DNA from: an uncultured Chlorobiota bacterium
GTDB taxonomy: Bacteria > Bacteroidota > Kapaibacteriia > OLB7
Length of the DNA: 6,482 nucleotides
Assembly: GCA_946481475.1 (NCBI GenBank)
Contig: CAMLOB010000241.1
Location: 1-6,482, forward strand
Reading direction: 5' to 3'
The notes below the pieces were generated by a model that was given only the letters and a program-made list of their open reading frames with translations, did no database searches and had not been told where the DNA came from. A program made the translations under genes and the position numbers. Position 1 is the first letter of the stretch; the number at the start of each line of letters is the position of its first letter. Below, in pieces: positions 1 to 6,408 of this stretch.

Positions 1-86
1 AATCGAACCCGTATTTCTGATTCATAGTCAGGTGCTTTACCACAAGCAGTATGTATGCCCTTCAGGTCAGGGCGCGAGAGTCTCCT
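1..86 (-). ncRNA. Partial Y RNA-like (YrlA-like) RNA with a tRNA-like domain
   Basis: Read on the minus strand, 46-33 form a D-arm (GCTT, loop GTGGTA with the usual GG, AAGC). Bases 31-17 form an anticodon-like arm (CTGA, 7-base loop CTATGAA, TCAG). Bases 12-1 give the 5' half of a T-stem and a perfect T-loop (ACGGG-TTCGATT). The D-loop is short, the bases before the D-arm are CT rather than the usual TA, and the loop triplet ATG is not a bacterial anticodon, so a working tRNA is unlikely. Upstream, 72-56 can form a hairpin (GCCCT/AGGGC), and CTGACCTGAAGG at 70-59 resembles the Ro-binding strand of animal Y RNAs (CUGGUCCGAAGG). Known bacterial Y RNAs of the YrlA type have such a tRNA-mimic module, bind the Ro protein and are encoded next to its gene. 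This one lies about 140 bases downstream of a Ro-like gene on the same strand. The 3' half is outside the window. The 5' end is a guess from a weak -10-like TAAGTTTT at 101-94. The alternative is a degenerate tRNA. Confidence 0.6.
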
Positions 87-100
87 GCAGCTAAAAACTT

Positions 101-156
101 ATTGCTGATAGCTCATCGCCGATAGCTCATTGCTGATAGCTCACCGCTGACAGCTC
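101..156. repeat. Four tandem 14-base repeats
   Basis: Four head-to-tail copies of a 14-base unit start at 101, 115, 129 and 143, with consensus ATYGCYGATAGCTC on the plus strand. Copies 1 and 3 are identical; copies 2 and 4 differ at two and three positions. Each unit contains the self-complementary AGCT and short GCT/AGC arms, so several small hairpins are possible. The array lies between the end of the Ro-like gene and the tRNA-like RNA. No spacers separate the units, so this is not a CRISPR array. It is probably an intergenic low-complexity repeat; I see no evidence of function. Confidence 0.85.
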
Positions 157-225
157 ACGCAAAGTTGATCCGGGACCGGATGAGGGTAGAGTGTTCCCCC
201 ACCCGGCGCCGGACGCTCATCTTCC

Positions 226-1797
<1,572 letters not shown>

Positions 1798-1854
1798 TCA
1801 TTCGGTTTACGGTGATGATTGTTCTGTTTGCTTCTTCGTTGATTCAGTCAGCGA

Positions 1855-2055
1855 TTACTTTCTTCGATCATCTCTATCCTCAGTCCCACCCCGATCCGCC
1901 GGAAGTGACTGCGTATCGTGTGCATGTCCATGATTTCCTTTTCCGTATGTGTGATTCTTTCCGTTTCGCTTCATCATTCCCTTCACCTTCGAAAAGCCGA
2001 AGGGTTTTCCCGTCTGCTTCTGCGCGATATTCCCTCTGCTTGTCGGATGTCTCAT
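1855..2055 (-). CDS. Small basic hypothetical protein
   Basis: A 66-residue frame with an excellent ribosome binding site (GGGAGG, seven bases before the ATG). The protein is rich in Gly, Lys, Arg, His and Asn. The N-terminal half (QKQTGKPFGFSKVKGMMKRN, residues 12-31) is strongly basic. A His/Gly segment (NHTYGKGNHGHAHD, 33-46) follows, and the tail is acidic then basic (EDRDDRRK). There is no signal peptide or membrane segment. The charge and lack of hydrophobic core suggest a disordered nucleic-acid-binding peptide, which would suit its place 66 bases before the Ro-like gene, but that is inference. I do not recognise the family. An overlapping 99-codon frame (2179-1880) competes for the same DNA but lacks a comparable ribosome binding site. 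Confidence 0.5.
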   Translation of the reverse strand: MRHPTSRGNIAQKQTGKPFGFSKVKGMMKRNGKNHTYGKGNHGHAHDTQSLPADRGGTEDRDDRRK

Positions 2056-2135
2056 CTCTATTCCTCCCTCTATGGATTTCTGATGATGGACGGGATAGCG
2101 ACATGGGCTGGAGAATTTCTCCGGCTCCGGTCTTT

Positions 2136-2343
2136 CTATCCCTTCTCTCTGAAGTAATAGTTTCTCGGTGCTCCGTCATAGCGTTTCGATTTCATGCAGC
2201 AGCGTTTGAAACCGGCGACCCGAATTGCAGGGGCACGGATCATTTCGTCCCAGCTTCTCACTCAGTTCCTTGTCACCGTGGACAATCCGGACCCCACGCT
2301 TTACCCCGGTCTCCGATGGATATCCTTTGCGCCGCTTGCTCAT
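2136..2343 (-). pseudogene. Small SEC-C zinc-motif protein, split by an apparent one-base insertion
   Basis: Starting at the ATG at 2343 the frame reads [11 protein letters not shown]..., then [20 protein letters not shown] and the start of a SEC-C motif, CPCNSGRRF. It then continues as [10 protein letters not shown] and stops at 2176. If the single C at 2208 is skipped, the next residues are [19 protein letters not shown] and the stop moves to 2136. This restores the canonical CPCxSGxxFKxCC zinc ligands and gives a 68-residue protein. SEC-C motifs bind zinc, in SecA for contact with SecB and ribosomes, and in many small stand-alone proteins of unknown role. Either the gene is broken, the base is a sequencing error, or ribosomes shift +1 at TTT-C, where the phenylalanine tRNA could re-pair on TTC. 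A GTG at 2370 in the same frame is another possible start. The ATG at 2343 lies four bases after the stop of a small upstream frame, which suggests translational coupling. Confidence 0.7.
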
Positions 2344-2347
2344 CACT

Positions 2348-2482
2348 TCAAAAGCACGGCTCGTCTTCACTGAACCGCATCCCCCTTTTCCTGTTCATCA
2401 CACACCTCCTGGATGTCTTCCGGCTACACACCTTCCGATCCTCATCCAACATTTTTAATTTTGCTTTTTTAATTAAAGACAT
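2348..2482 (-). CDS. Possible 44-residue basic leader protein before the SEC-C gene
   Basis: The frame runs from ATG at 2482 to TGA at 2350-2348. It has a reasonable ribosome binding site (GGGAG, about eight bases upstream). An internal ATG at 2398 follows a perfect AGGAGGTG, so a 16-residue product ([16 protein letters not shown]) is also possible. The peptide is Lys/Arg-rich ([17 protein letters not shown] at its start) with an acidic, cysteine-containing tail. No family is recognised. Its stop lies four bases before the SEC-C ATG, so its role may be to couple translation into that gene. It could also be the decayed 5' part of a longer SEC-C gene, as its frame differs by one base. Evidence is limited to the ribosome binding sites and the spacing. 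Confidence 0.35.
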   Translation of the reverse strand: MSLIKKAKLKMLDEDRKVCSRKTSRRCVMNRKRGMRFSEDEPCF

Positions 2483-2494
2483 ACTTCTCCCGTC

Positions 2495-2523
2495 TCGCTT
2501 GATAAGTATTTTTTATCAAGCGA
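2495..2523. repeat. Perfect 11-bp inverted repeat with 7-base loop
   Basis: TCGCTTGATAA (2495-2505) and TTATCAAGCGA (2513-2523) are perfect complements separated by GTATTTT. Neither strand has a T-run after the stem, so this is not an ordinary intrinsic terminator. It lies 13 bases upstream of the ATG at 2482. It could be a dimeric regulator's operator, or an RNA hairpin that limits translation or marks a processing site between the 2619-2819 gene and the SEC-C gene. The TTGAT/ATCAA half-sites recall FNR-type boxes, but the spacing (11 bases instead of 4) does not fit. Confidence 0.75.
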
Positions 2524-2591
2524 ATGATAACAACTACGATTGAGGAACTTTTACGAGAACGCGTTACGGCAAGAGAGTGGGTCGGCGGATC

Positions 2592-2613
2592 GGGATGATC
2601 GCGGGATCATCTC
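2592..2613. repeat. Short hairpin just after the stop codon of the 2619-2819 gene
   Basis: GATGATC (2594-2600) and GATCATC (2605-2611) pair perfectly around a 4-base loop. One G-T and one G-C pair extend the stem to nine pairs. It begins five bases after the stop of the minus-strand gene at 2619. There is no T-run, so termination would be weak; RNA stabilisation or processing is as likely. Confidence 0.5.
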
Positions 2614-2618
2614 TTCTC

Positions 2619-2819
2619 CTATCCGTAGACCGCTTCCGGCCGCACCGTCAGCTCTCCGCCGGGTCGCCGATCTATCACGTAGAGATCAAGCTCACCGACC
2701 GGCAGATCAAAGTATCGCGCCAGCGCAGCCTTGATCCGTTCGTCGTTATCCTCTCTCCGGAGGTTCAGACTCCGCATCTCCAGATCGTATGATTTTCCTC
2801 GAAAACGGACGTGAATCAT
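2619..2819 (-). CDS. 66-residue small protein, possible beta-grasp (ubiquitin-like) fold
   Basis: The start at 2819 is set by a good ribosome binding site (AAAGGTG, seven bases upstream). The open frame extends further upstream, but that part runs through the terminator hairpin and is not protein-like. The protein begins with two apparent strands around a turn (MIHVRFRGKSYDL, 1-13), then an amphipathic helix (DERIKAALARYFDL, 24-37), then two more strands (LDLYVIDRR, 43-51, and GELTVRPEAVYG, 55-66). This beta-beta-alpha-beta-beta order and length fit a beta-grasp fold, and the chain ends in a single glycine (AVYG), not the double glycine of ubiquitin. No E1, E2 or JAB protease gene is visible, so conjugation is not supported. 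It is the first recognised gene after the structured RNA and terminator at 2861-3105, and leads the small-gene cluster that ends with the Ro-like gene. The function is unknown and the fold is my inference. Confidence 0.75.
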   Translation of the reverse strand: MIHVRFRGKSYDLEMRSLNLRREDNDERIKAALARYFDLPVGELDLYVIDRRPGGELTVRPEAVYG

Positions 2820-2860
2820 GATTTTCACCTTTGGCGTTTTGGTATTGAACGGGATTTCAG

Positions 2861-2904
2861 ACAAAGAAAAAGCCCACCTTCGTTTGGTCTCGAAGGTGGG
2901 CTTC
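2861..2904 (-). terminator. Strong intrinsic terminator (possibly an attenuator)
   Basis: On the minus strand AAGCCCACCTTCG (2903-2891) pairs perfectly with CGAAGGTGGGCTT (2882-2870) around an 8-base loop. The run TTTTTCTTT follows. The plus strand has no T-run after the stem, so it acts in the minus direction. It lies 245 bases after a promoter and 42 bases before the small gene at 2819. It could thus end a free small RNA or control read-through into that gene. Confidence 0.85.
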
Positions 2905-3105
2905 ACAAGAATCTTGTAAAGGCAACTACTGTTCAGCAGTTCCACCTCCGGTTGCGGACAAATCATTGACCGGACGCGTTCTTTCCATACCGCTTGCGGG
3001 CGATATGCGACCGGTCTGTTGCTGATATGGTTTTCCTGTGAAGATCATTGTTCCGCTTGTCTGTCGCGCTGCGGCGACGGTGAAACTGCTGTTGTTTTAT
3101 TCAAG
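2861..3105 (-). ncRNA. Structured RNA of about 245 bases: free small RNA or attenuating leader
   Basis: The element is bounded by a promoter (3111-3142) and a terminator (2861-2904). Its two ends pair: 3091-3079 with 2946-2934 form 13 consecutive pairs (one G-U), then a G-A mismatch and three more pairs. Inside, 3078-3074 and 3067-3063 can form a side hairpin. Bases 3056-3048 pair with 2961-2954 (8 pairs, one bulged A), and CCATATC (3030-3024) with GGTATGG (2991-2985) gives 7 pairs. The closed shape with an asymmetric internal loop loosely recalls 6S RNA, but I cannot confirm any known motif. The 3' strand of the closing helix (2949-2942) could instead pair with the left arm of the terminator (2899-2892; 8 pairs, one G-T), which is how an anti-terminator works. 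A 40-codon frame (3048-2926) lies within it, without a convincing ribosome binding site. Confidence 0.55.
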
Positions 3106-3110
3106 GGCTG

Positions 3111-3142
3111 CAAAGATAGTATATCTTTACTACGTGAGGCAA
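3111..3142 (-). promoter_or_regulatory. Bacteroidota-type promoter for the structured RNA
   Basis: The minus strand reads TTG (3142-3140), a 21-base spacer, then TATCTTTG (3118-3111), matching the Bacteroidota consensus TTG-(19-21)-TAnnTTTG. Transcription would begin near 3105. The -10 lies within an inverted repeat (AAAGATA 3112-3118, TATCTTT 3122-3128), which may be a regulator's site. Confidence 0.7.
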
Positions 3143-3168
3143 CCTTTATTTAATTTAATTTTCTTCAT

Positions 3169-3248
3169 CGTTCCATCAACACTGGAACGGAGCCGGGAAC
3201 ACGATGCGAGGGAGAAAGGTTACACCGCTCCGAAGTTTTCCGGCTCCG
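3169..3248. repeat. Two adjoining inverted repeats after the DUF6174-like gene
   Basis: CGGAGCCGG (3188-3196) pairs with CCGGCTCCG (3240-3248), nine pairs enclosing 43 bases. CGTTCCA (3169-3175) pairs with TGGAACG (3183-3189), seven pairs with a 7-base loop. They lie in tandem after the stop at 3277 in the minus direction and share two bases, so they may exclude each other. There is no clear T-run, so they may mark the transcript's 3' end without being a classic terminator. Confidence 0.5.
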
Positions 3249-3276
3249 ATATAGAATTCCCTCATCATCCCGCCCG

Positions 3277-3753
3277 CTACTCCACAATCACCTTCCGGAT
3301 TTCAAAGCCGATCTCCTCATCGATCAATCCCCGGTTCCAGTCGATATCAACCTTCACAGGGAATCCTTTTGACGCGTCATAGGCCGCCGTGATGCTGTCG
3401 GCCGGCTTGTCGCGAGCTTCCCGAATCAGATCGAACAGACCGTCAATTGTCCGGAAGTCCTCCCGTTGCCACGCCCACTCGTTTTCGTAGGCTTCTTCGG
3501 ACTCAAGGTTGACAATCCGGAACACAGTGTCGTTCCGCACCGTGACCTCTACCCAGTCGTTGATGCGGGTGCAGAAGCACCGCCAGCGGAACTCGTAGCG
3601 GTAGTTGTGATAGCCGTTCCCCTCCCAACGTTCCAGACTCTTCTCGTAGGAATCGGTGGTCTCGGTCGGGACCAGAATAAGGCTGTCTTCATCCTTGCAG
3701 GAGATGAAAGCGGAGAGCAGCAGAATGAACGGAATCAGGCAGAGGCGTTTCAT
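3277..3753 (-). CDS. DUF6174-like lipoprotein
   Basis: The 158-residue protein begins with a lipoprotein signal peptide: positive start, hydrophobic LIPFILLLSAFIS, then the lipid-anchored C19. The next residues are KDED, a Lys/acidic pattern like the export signal that sends some Bacteroidota lipoproteins to the outer cell surface. The mature part has the features I associate with DUF6174: NYRYEFRWRCFC (50-61), a strand VEVTVRNDTVFRIV (68-81), TIDGLFDLI (102-110), and ADSITAAYDASKGFPVKVDI (118-137) followed by DEEIGFEI. No enzymatic residues stand out and the family's role is unknown. Start: the ATG at 3753 places the signal peptide correctly, although the ribosome binding site (GAGAGA) is weak, as is common in Bacteroidota. 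A terminator separates it from the gene before it, so it is probably its own unit. Confidence 0.85.
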   Translation of the reverse strand: MKRLCLIPFILLLSAFISCKDEDSLILVPTETTDSYEKSLERWEGNGYHNYRYEFRWRCFCTRINDWVEVTVRNDTVFRIVNLESEEAYENEWAWQREDFRTIDGLFDLIREARDKPADSITAAYDASKGFPVKVDIDWNRGLIDEEIGFEIRKVIVE

Positions 3754-3783
3754 AGTTCTCTCGGTTTGCTGGTTTCAGAACTG

Positions 3784-3813
3784 ATCGGCAAGGCAACCTC
3801 TTCCATTGCCGAT
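3784..3813. repeat. Inverted repeat in the leader of the DUF6174-like gene
   Basis: ATCGGCAA (3784-3791) pairs perfectly with TTGCCGAT (3806-3813) around 14 bases. Two further GG/CC pairs are possible with a bulged A. It ends 30 bases before the ATG at 3753. It may be an operator or a leader hairpin. The 3814-3903 stretch upstream holds no promoter I can recognise with confidence. Confidence 0.55.
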
Positions 3814-3903
3814 GTGATGCGGTTTCAACGTTTACCGGAACGCAAGGGCAGGGACACAAAAAGGGATCGCGGAGTTCCATTATTACTTATCACTGTGACG
3901 GCG

Positions 3904-3959
3904 AAAAACGGATGCCCCCGCAAACCGGCTGTGGAGGAGAACCACGAACCGGCGCGGGG
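3904..3959 (-). terminator. Intrinsic terminator after the 400-residue lipoprotein gene
   Basis: On the minus strand, CCCCGC (3959-3954), CCGG and GTGG pair with CCAC, CCGG and GCGGGG in a long stem of 14 pairs with small internal loops (to 3915). CATCCG and then TTTTT (3908-3904) follow. It lies 45 bases after the stop at 4004 and insulates the DUF6174-like gene. Confidence 0.75.
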
Positions 3960-4003
3960 ACATTGAAATGCTGATCGGTTGTTATCAATTCTTCCGCAGG
4001 AGC

Positions 4004-5206
4004 CTATCTCGGATCCTGCCAGACAAGTTTTCTGTTGCCTGCCGTTGTTCCGAAATCAGGGCAACGTCCGTCGCCATGTCCGGCAATTCCTCCGTCCGGA
4101 CTGCAGATCACGTTCCCCTCTTCGTCATACAGAACGCTGAATATATCACAGCAGATCGGCGGACGGTAGTAGACGATCTCTCCCTGGTAGGTATACTGCC
4201 AGATCGACTCAGGCGGATTGGCCGCCGGTCTGCTCTTGATCGCCGCAATCGTATCCTGCAACCAGTTCGGAACTCCTCCGCCGTTTCCGATCTGGTAGTA
4301 CAGCGTCCAGATATCTCCACTATGCAGGTCGTTGATCGTCAGCCGGATCAGACCGTCGGTCCTTCCGGTTACCTCCTTCCACCGTTCCTTCAGGGGCGTC
4401 AGATCAAATCGTATGTCTTCGGTAATCAACGCCTCGCAGGCATCCCCGTTGGCATTGTGATAAAGGTAGGCGTTCACCGGAGTACCGGTTCCGTGATTCA
4501 GATCCAATCCCCCCGTCGCAATCGTCAAAGGACCCATCAGCGTGAAGTCATGCTGCTCGCATCCACCGGCGTACTGCACTCTCAGATCAATCCGGTCACC
4601 GGTAATCGAGGCGTTCAGCACCTTGTAGGGATCGCTGCTCTTCAGCCGGATCTCCTCCAGTCTGTAGAGAACGATCGGTTCACTATCCCCCCCCTGCTGA
4701 TCCTTGCGCACGAAATACAAGGCCCGATCCCTGTCCCCCTCATCGTCACCGTAGTAGATATAGAGAGTGGCCTTGGTAGCCTTGTAGGCAACGGATGTTT
4801 CGAGAGCGTTGTAGAACTTCGCGTCGTAGCTTCCCGACGGACAGACCAGAGCAATTTGCGGGGCCGGATTGAAGAAGGAAATCTTTCCCTCGTCGGTATG
4901 GGAATACTGATAGGCATACCCCTTGCAGTCGGCCATTCCCGCAGCATCTCCCGTTCCGAAGGTCAATGTAAAGGTCTGATCATCCGGTACCTTGTCAAGC
5001 TGCACCGCACTTCCGTTCTGCCGCTGGAAGCCGACCAGTCTCCACTCGGCTCCGAGCAGAGCATCGATAGAAACGGCGCTGGAATCGGTGGAGTTGTTCC
5101 CCCCGTTGTTCCCCCCGTGATCGGGATAGATCGTGCTGTCACGGCAGGCTCCCAGAACAAGAGCGAACAGCAACGGGAGCCACAGTATTGTTGAGTACTT
5201 TTTCAT
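4004..5206 (-). CDS. META-domain lipoprotein with an extra C-terminal cysteine-rich domain
   Basis: The 400-residue protein has a lipoprotein signal with a textbook lipobox (LGAC, C21), then a Gly/Asn linker (31-39). Residues about 48-150 resemble a META (HslJ-like) domain: LLGAEWRLVGF, LTFGTGDAAGMADCKGYAY with C94, and C122, which could form a disulfide. A middle region (about 180-300) has YAGGCEQHDF (212-221) and FDLTPLKERWKEVTG (267-281), shared closely with the upstream neighbour. Residues about 335-400 form a further domain with CCDIFSVLYDEEGNVICSPD (352-371), GHGDGRCPDF and a closing KLVWQDPR. I recognise it as a recurrent Bacteroidota domain, probably the one called DUF6970, but the number is from memory. 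It is likely anchored in the outer membrane facing the periplasm or surface; its role is unknown. It follows its paralogue by 36 bases, so the two are probably co-transcribed. The ribosome binding site is weak (AAGGGA, ten bases upstream). Confidence 0.85.
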   Translation of the reverse strand: MKKYSTILWLPLLFALVLGACRDSTIYPDHGGNNGGNNSTDSSAVSIDALLGAEWRLVGFQRQNGSAVQLDKVPDDQTFTLTFGTGDAAGMADCKGYAYQYSHTDEGKISFFNPAPQIALVCPSGSYDAKFYNALETSVAYKATKATLYIYYGDDEGDRDRALYFVRKDQQGGDSEPIVLYRLEEIRLKSSDPYKVLNASITGDRIDLRVQYAGGCEQHDFTLMGPLTIATGGLDLNHGTGTPVNAYLYHNANGDACEALITEDIRFDLTPLKERWKEVTGRTDGLIRLTINDLHSGDIWTLYYQIGNGGGVPNWLQDTIAAIKSRPAANPPESIWQYTYQGEIVYYRPPICCDIFSVLYDEEGNVICSPDGGIAGHGDGRCPDFGTTAGNRKLVWQDPR

Positions 5207-5242
5207 GATGTGATTATCCCTTGTAATTACTCAGAGTTGTTG

Positions 5243-6151
5243 TTAATCAATACGCCAGATGAATTTTGCCGCCACACCGGTGTGCATGTCGTGCAGCGAG
5301 ATCTCCACGTCCCCTTCCGTCTTCCCCGTTACCTCCTTCCACCTGTTTTTCAATGGAGTCAGATCGAACGCAAGTCTGTCGGTCAGCAAAGCCCGGCAGG
5401 GATCGCCATGCGAGTTGTGGGAGAGAAAGAGTGTGATCGGCGTCGGTTCCCCTTCGGGAATCGTCAACGGTCCGATAAGAAGGAAATCATGGTCGCTGCA
5501 TCCACCGGAATACTCTGCCTGCAGCCTCAACTCATCTCCATACATCCCCGGAGTCAGAATGGAGAACCGATCGCTCGCAGCCAGGTTGACGACCTCAAGC
5601 TGCATCAGTTCGATCACACCGGTCCTGTCGGCTGCAGCCCTTGTAAAGAGAAGCGATCCGGTATTGTCACCGTAAAAAATCCGGAGTGTTGAACTGCCCA
5701 ATTCATATCGCTCAGCAGCCAGGATGGCATCGGCATAGTGCCGGTCCAGACTCTCGTCTCCGCAGTACATCTCGGTGGCGATAAAATCCGTAAACGCAAT
5801 GCGATGATTCTCTCCTGCCTTATAGGCCACACCATAGCTGTTGCAGTGGTTCATGCCGCCGGCATTCCCTTCACCGTTGAACGTCAGACCGTACTCCTGT
5901 CCGTCGGGAACACGGTCGCTCCGGACGATCTTCTCCCCTTCTCTGGTCTCGAATGCTGCGAGTTGCCATTCCACACCGTAGACATCGGCAATCATTTTCC
6001 CTTTATCGTCTCCGTCGGAGTTATGCGGAGGATAGAGACCGCCGTCCCTGCACGCCTGAACGGACAGGAACAGGGGAAGAAGTGCCAGAAACAGTACTAC
6101 TCTTTTCTCACAGATATACATCGGCTTCTCTTTCCGGATCTTCATTATCAT
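5243..6151 (-). CDS. META-domain lipoprotein
   Basis: With the ATG at 6151 the protein has 302 residues. This start is chosen for its ribosome binding site (AAGGAAG, six bases upstream); an ATG at 6121 (MYICEK...) would give a more usual signal-peptide length and is a real alternative. The signal ends in VQAC (C34). Residues about 56-165 show the META (HslJ-like) pattern clearly: GVEWQLAAF, NAGGMNHCNSYGVAY (C103) and ATEMYCGD (C130), then a strand LRIFYGD. The second half has YSGGCSDHDF (214-223), HNSHGDPCRALL and FDLTPLKNRWKEVTG (262-276), matching the next gene nearly word for word. META domains occur in heat-shock protein HslJ and in many envelope proteins; the precise function is unknown. 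It lacks the C-terminal cysteine-rich domain of its paralogue. Probably the first gene of a two-gene transcript. Confidence 0.85.
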   Translation of the reverse strand: MIMKIRKEKPMYICEKRVVLFLALLPLFLSVQACRDGGLYPPHNSDGDDKGKMIADVYGVEWQLAAFETREGEKIVRSDRVPDGQEYGLTFNGEGNAGGMNHCNSYGVAYKAGENHRIAFTDFIATEMYCGDESLDRHYADAILAAERYELGSSTLRIFYGDNTGSLLFTRAAADRTGVIELMQLEVVNLAASDRFSILTPGMYGDELRLQAEYSGGCSDHDFLLIGPLTIPEGEPTPITLFLSHNSHGDPCRALLTDRLAFDLTPLKNRWKEVTGKTEGDVEISLHDMHTGVAAKFIWRID

Positions 6152-6400
6152 CTCTCTTCCTTTCATGATTCTTTTTGATGTCGTTGCGAAAACGGAACTG
6201 TCCCAGCCGGTTGCCGACACCTCGTCACTCTTTTCCCTCACTCACAAAACATCCCTTCTTTCTTTCCGGTTCAGAGCGTATACGTTACGTTCCTGATCTC
6301 TCCACTGTACCGATCAGGGGGATGGCTTTGCAAAGAGCAACGACCAGGAGTTGCCATCATACAAGATGCCAACAATTGAAAGGAAGTTTATCCAATAGTC
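6152..6400. other. Long leader or intergenic stretch with no gene seen
   Basis: No convincing coding frame is present on either strand. CTGATC (6293-6298) and GATCAG (6312-6317) can pair around 13 bases, and CTTTGCAAAG (6326-6335) is a perfect 10-base palindrome. If transcription starts near 6394 this becomes a leader of about 240 bases for the META lipoprotein pair, long enough to hold regulatory RNA structure, but no known motif is apparent. Confidence 0.5.
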
Positions 6401-6408
6401 CAAAGGTA
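6401..6408 (-). promoter_or_regulatory. Candidate -10 element of a Bacteroidota-type promoter
   Basis: The minus strand reads TACCTTTG, an exact TAnnTTTG match. No TTG is found 19-21 bases upstream, so the promoter is only half supported. It would drive the META lipoprotein pair. The remaining bases to 6482 show no gene. Confidence 0.4.

Noticed and set aside
1..60. Ordinary tRNA gene on the minus strand
   Set aside because: The loop triplet would be ATG (reading His CAU), which bacteria do not use; the D-loop is short and the bases before the D-arm are not the usual TA. A tRNA-like RNA fits better.
101..156. CRISPR array
   Set aside because: Units are 14 bases, directly adjacent, with no spacers.
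1848..1931. 27-codon minus-strand frame (MDMHTIRSHFRRIG...)
   Set aside because: Has an AAAGGA before the ATG but overlaps the better-supported 2055-1855 gene in another frame and matches nothing known to me.
1880..2179. 99-codon minus-strand frame starting within ATGA after the unshifted SEC-C stop
   Set aside because: Overlaps the SEC-C tail restored by the shift and the 2055-1855 gene; no ribosome binding site and a charged, low-complexity product.
2524..2598. 24-codon plus-strand frame (MITTTIEELLRERV...)
   Set aside because: Looks protein-like but is very short, has no ribosome binding site and sits alone on the plus strand; possibly chance or a remnant.
2820..2966. N-terminal extension of the 66-residue protein to an ATG at 2966
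   Set aside because: It would translate the terminator hairpin and its T-run; the ATG at 2819 has a good ribosome binding site.
3968..5194. 408-codon plus-strand frame opposite the 400-residue lipoprotein
   Set aside because: The minus-strand protein has a lipobox, META motifs and a C-terminal domain; the plus-strand frame has none and is a shadow.
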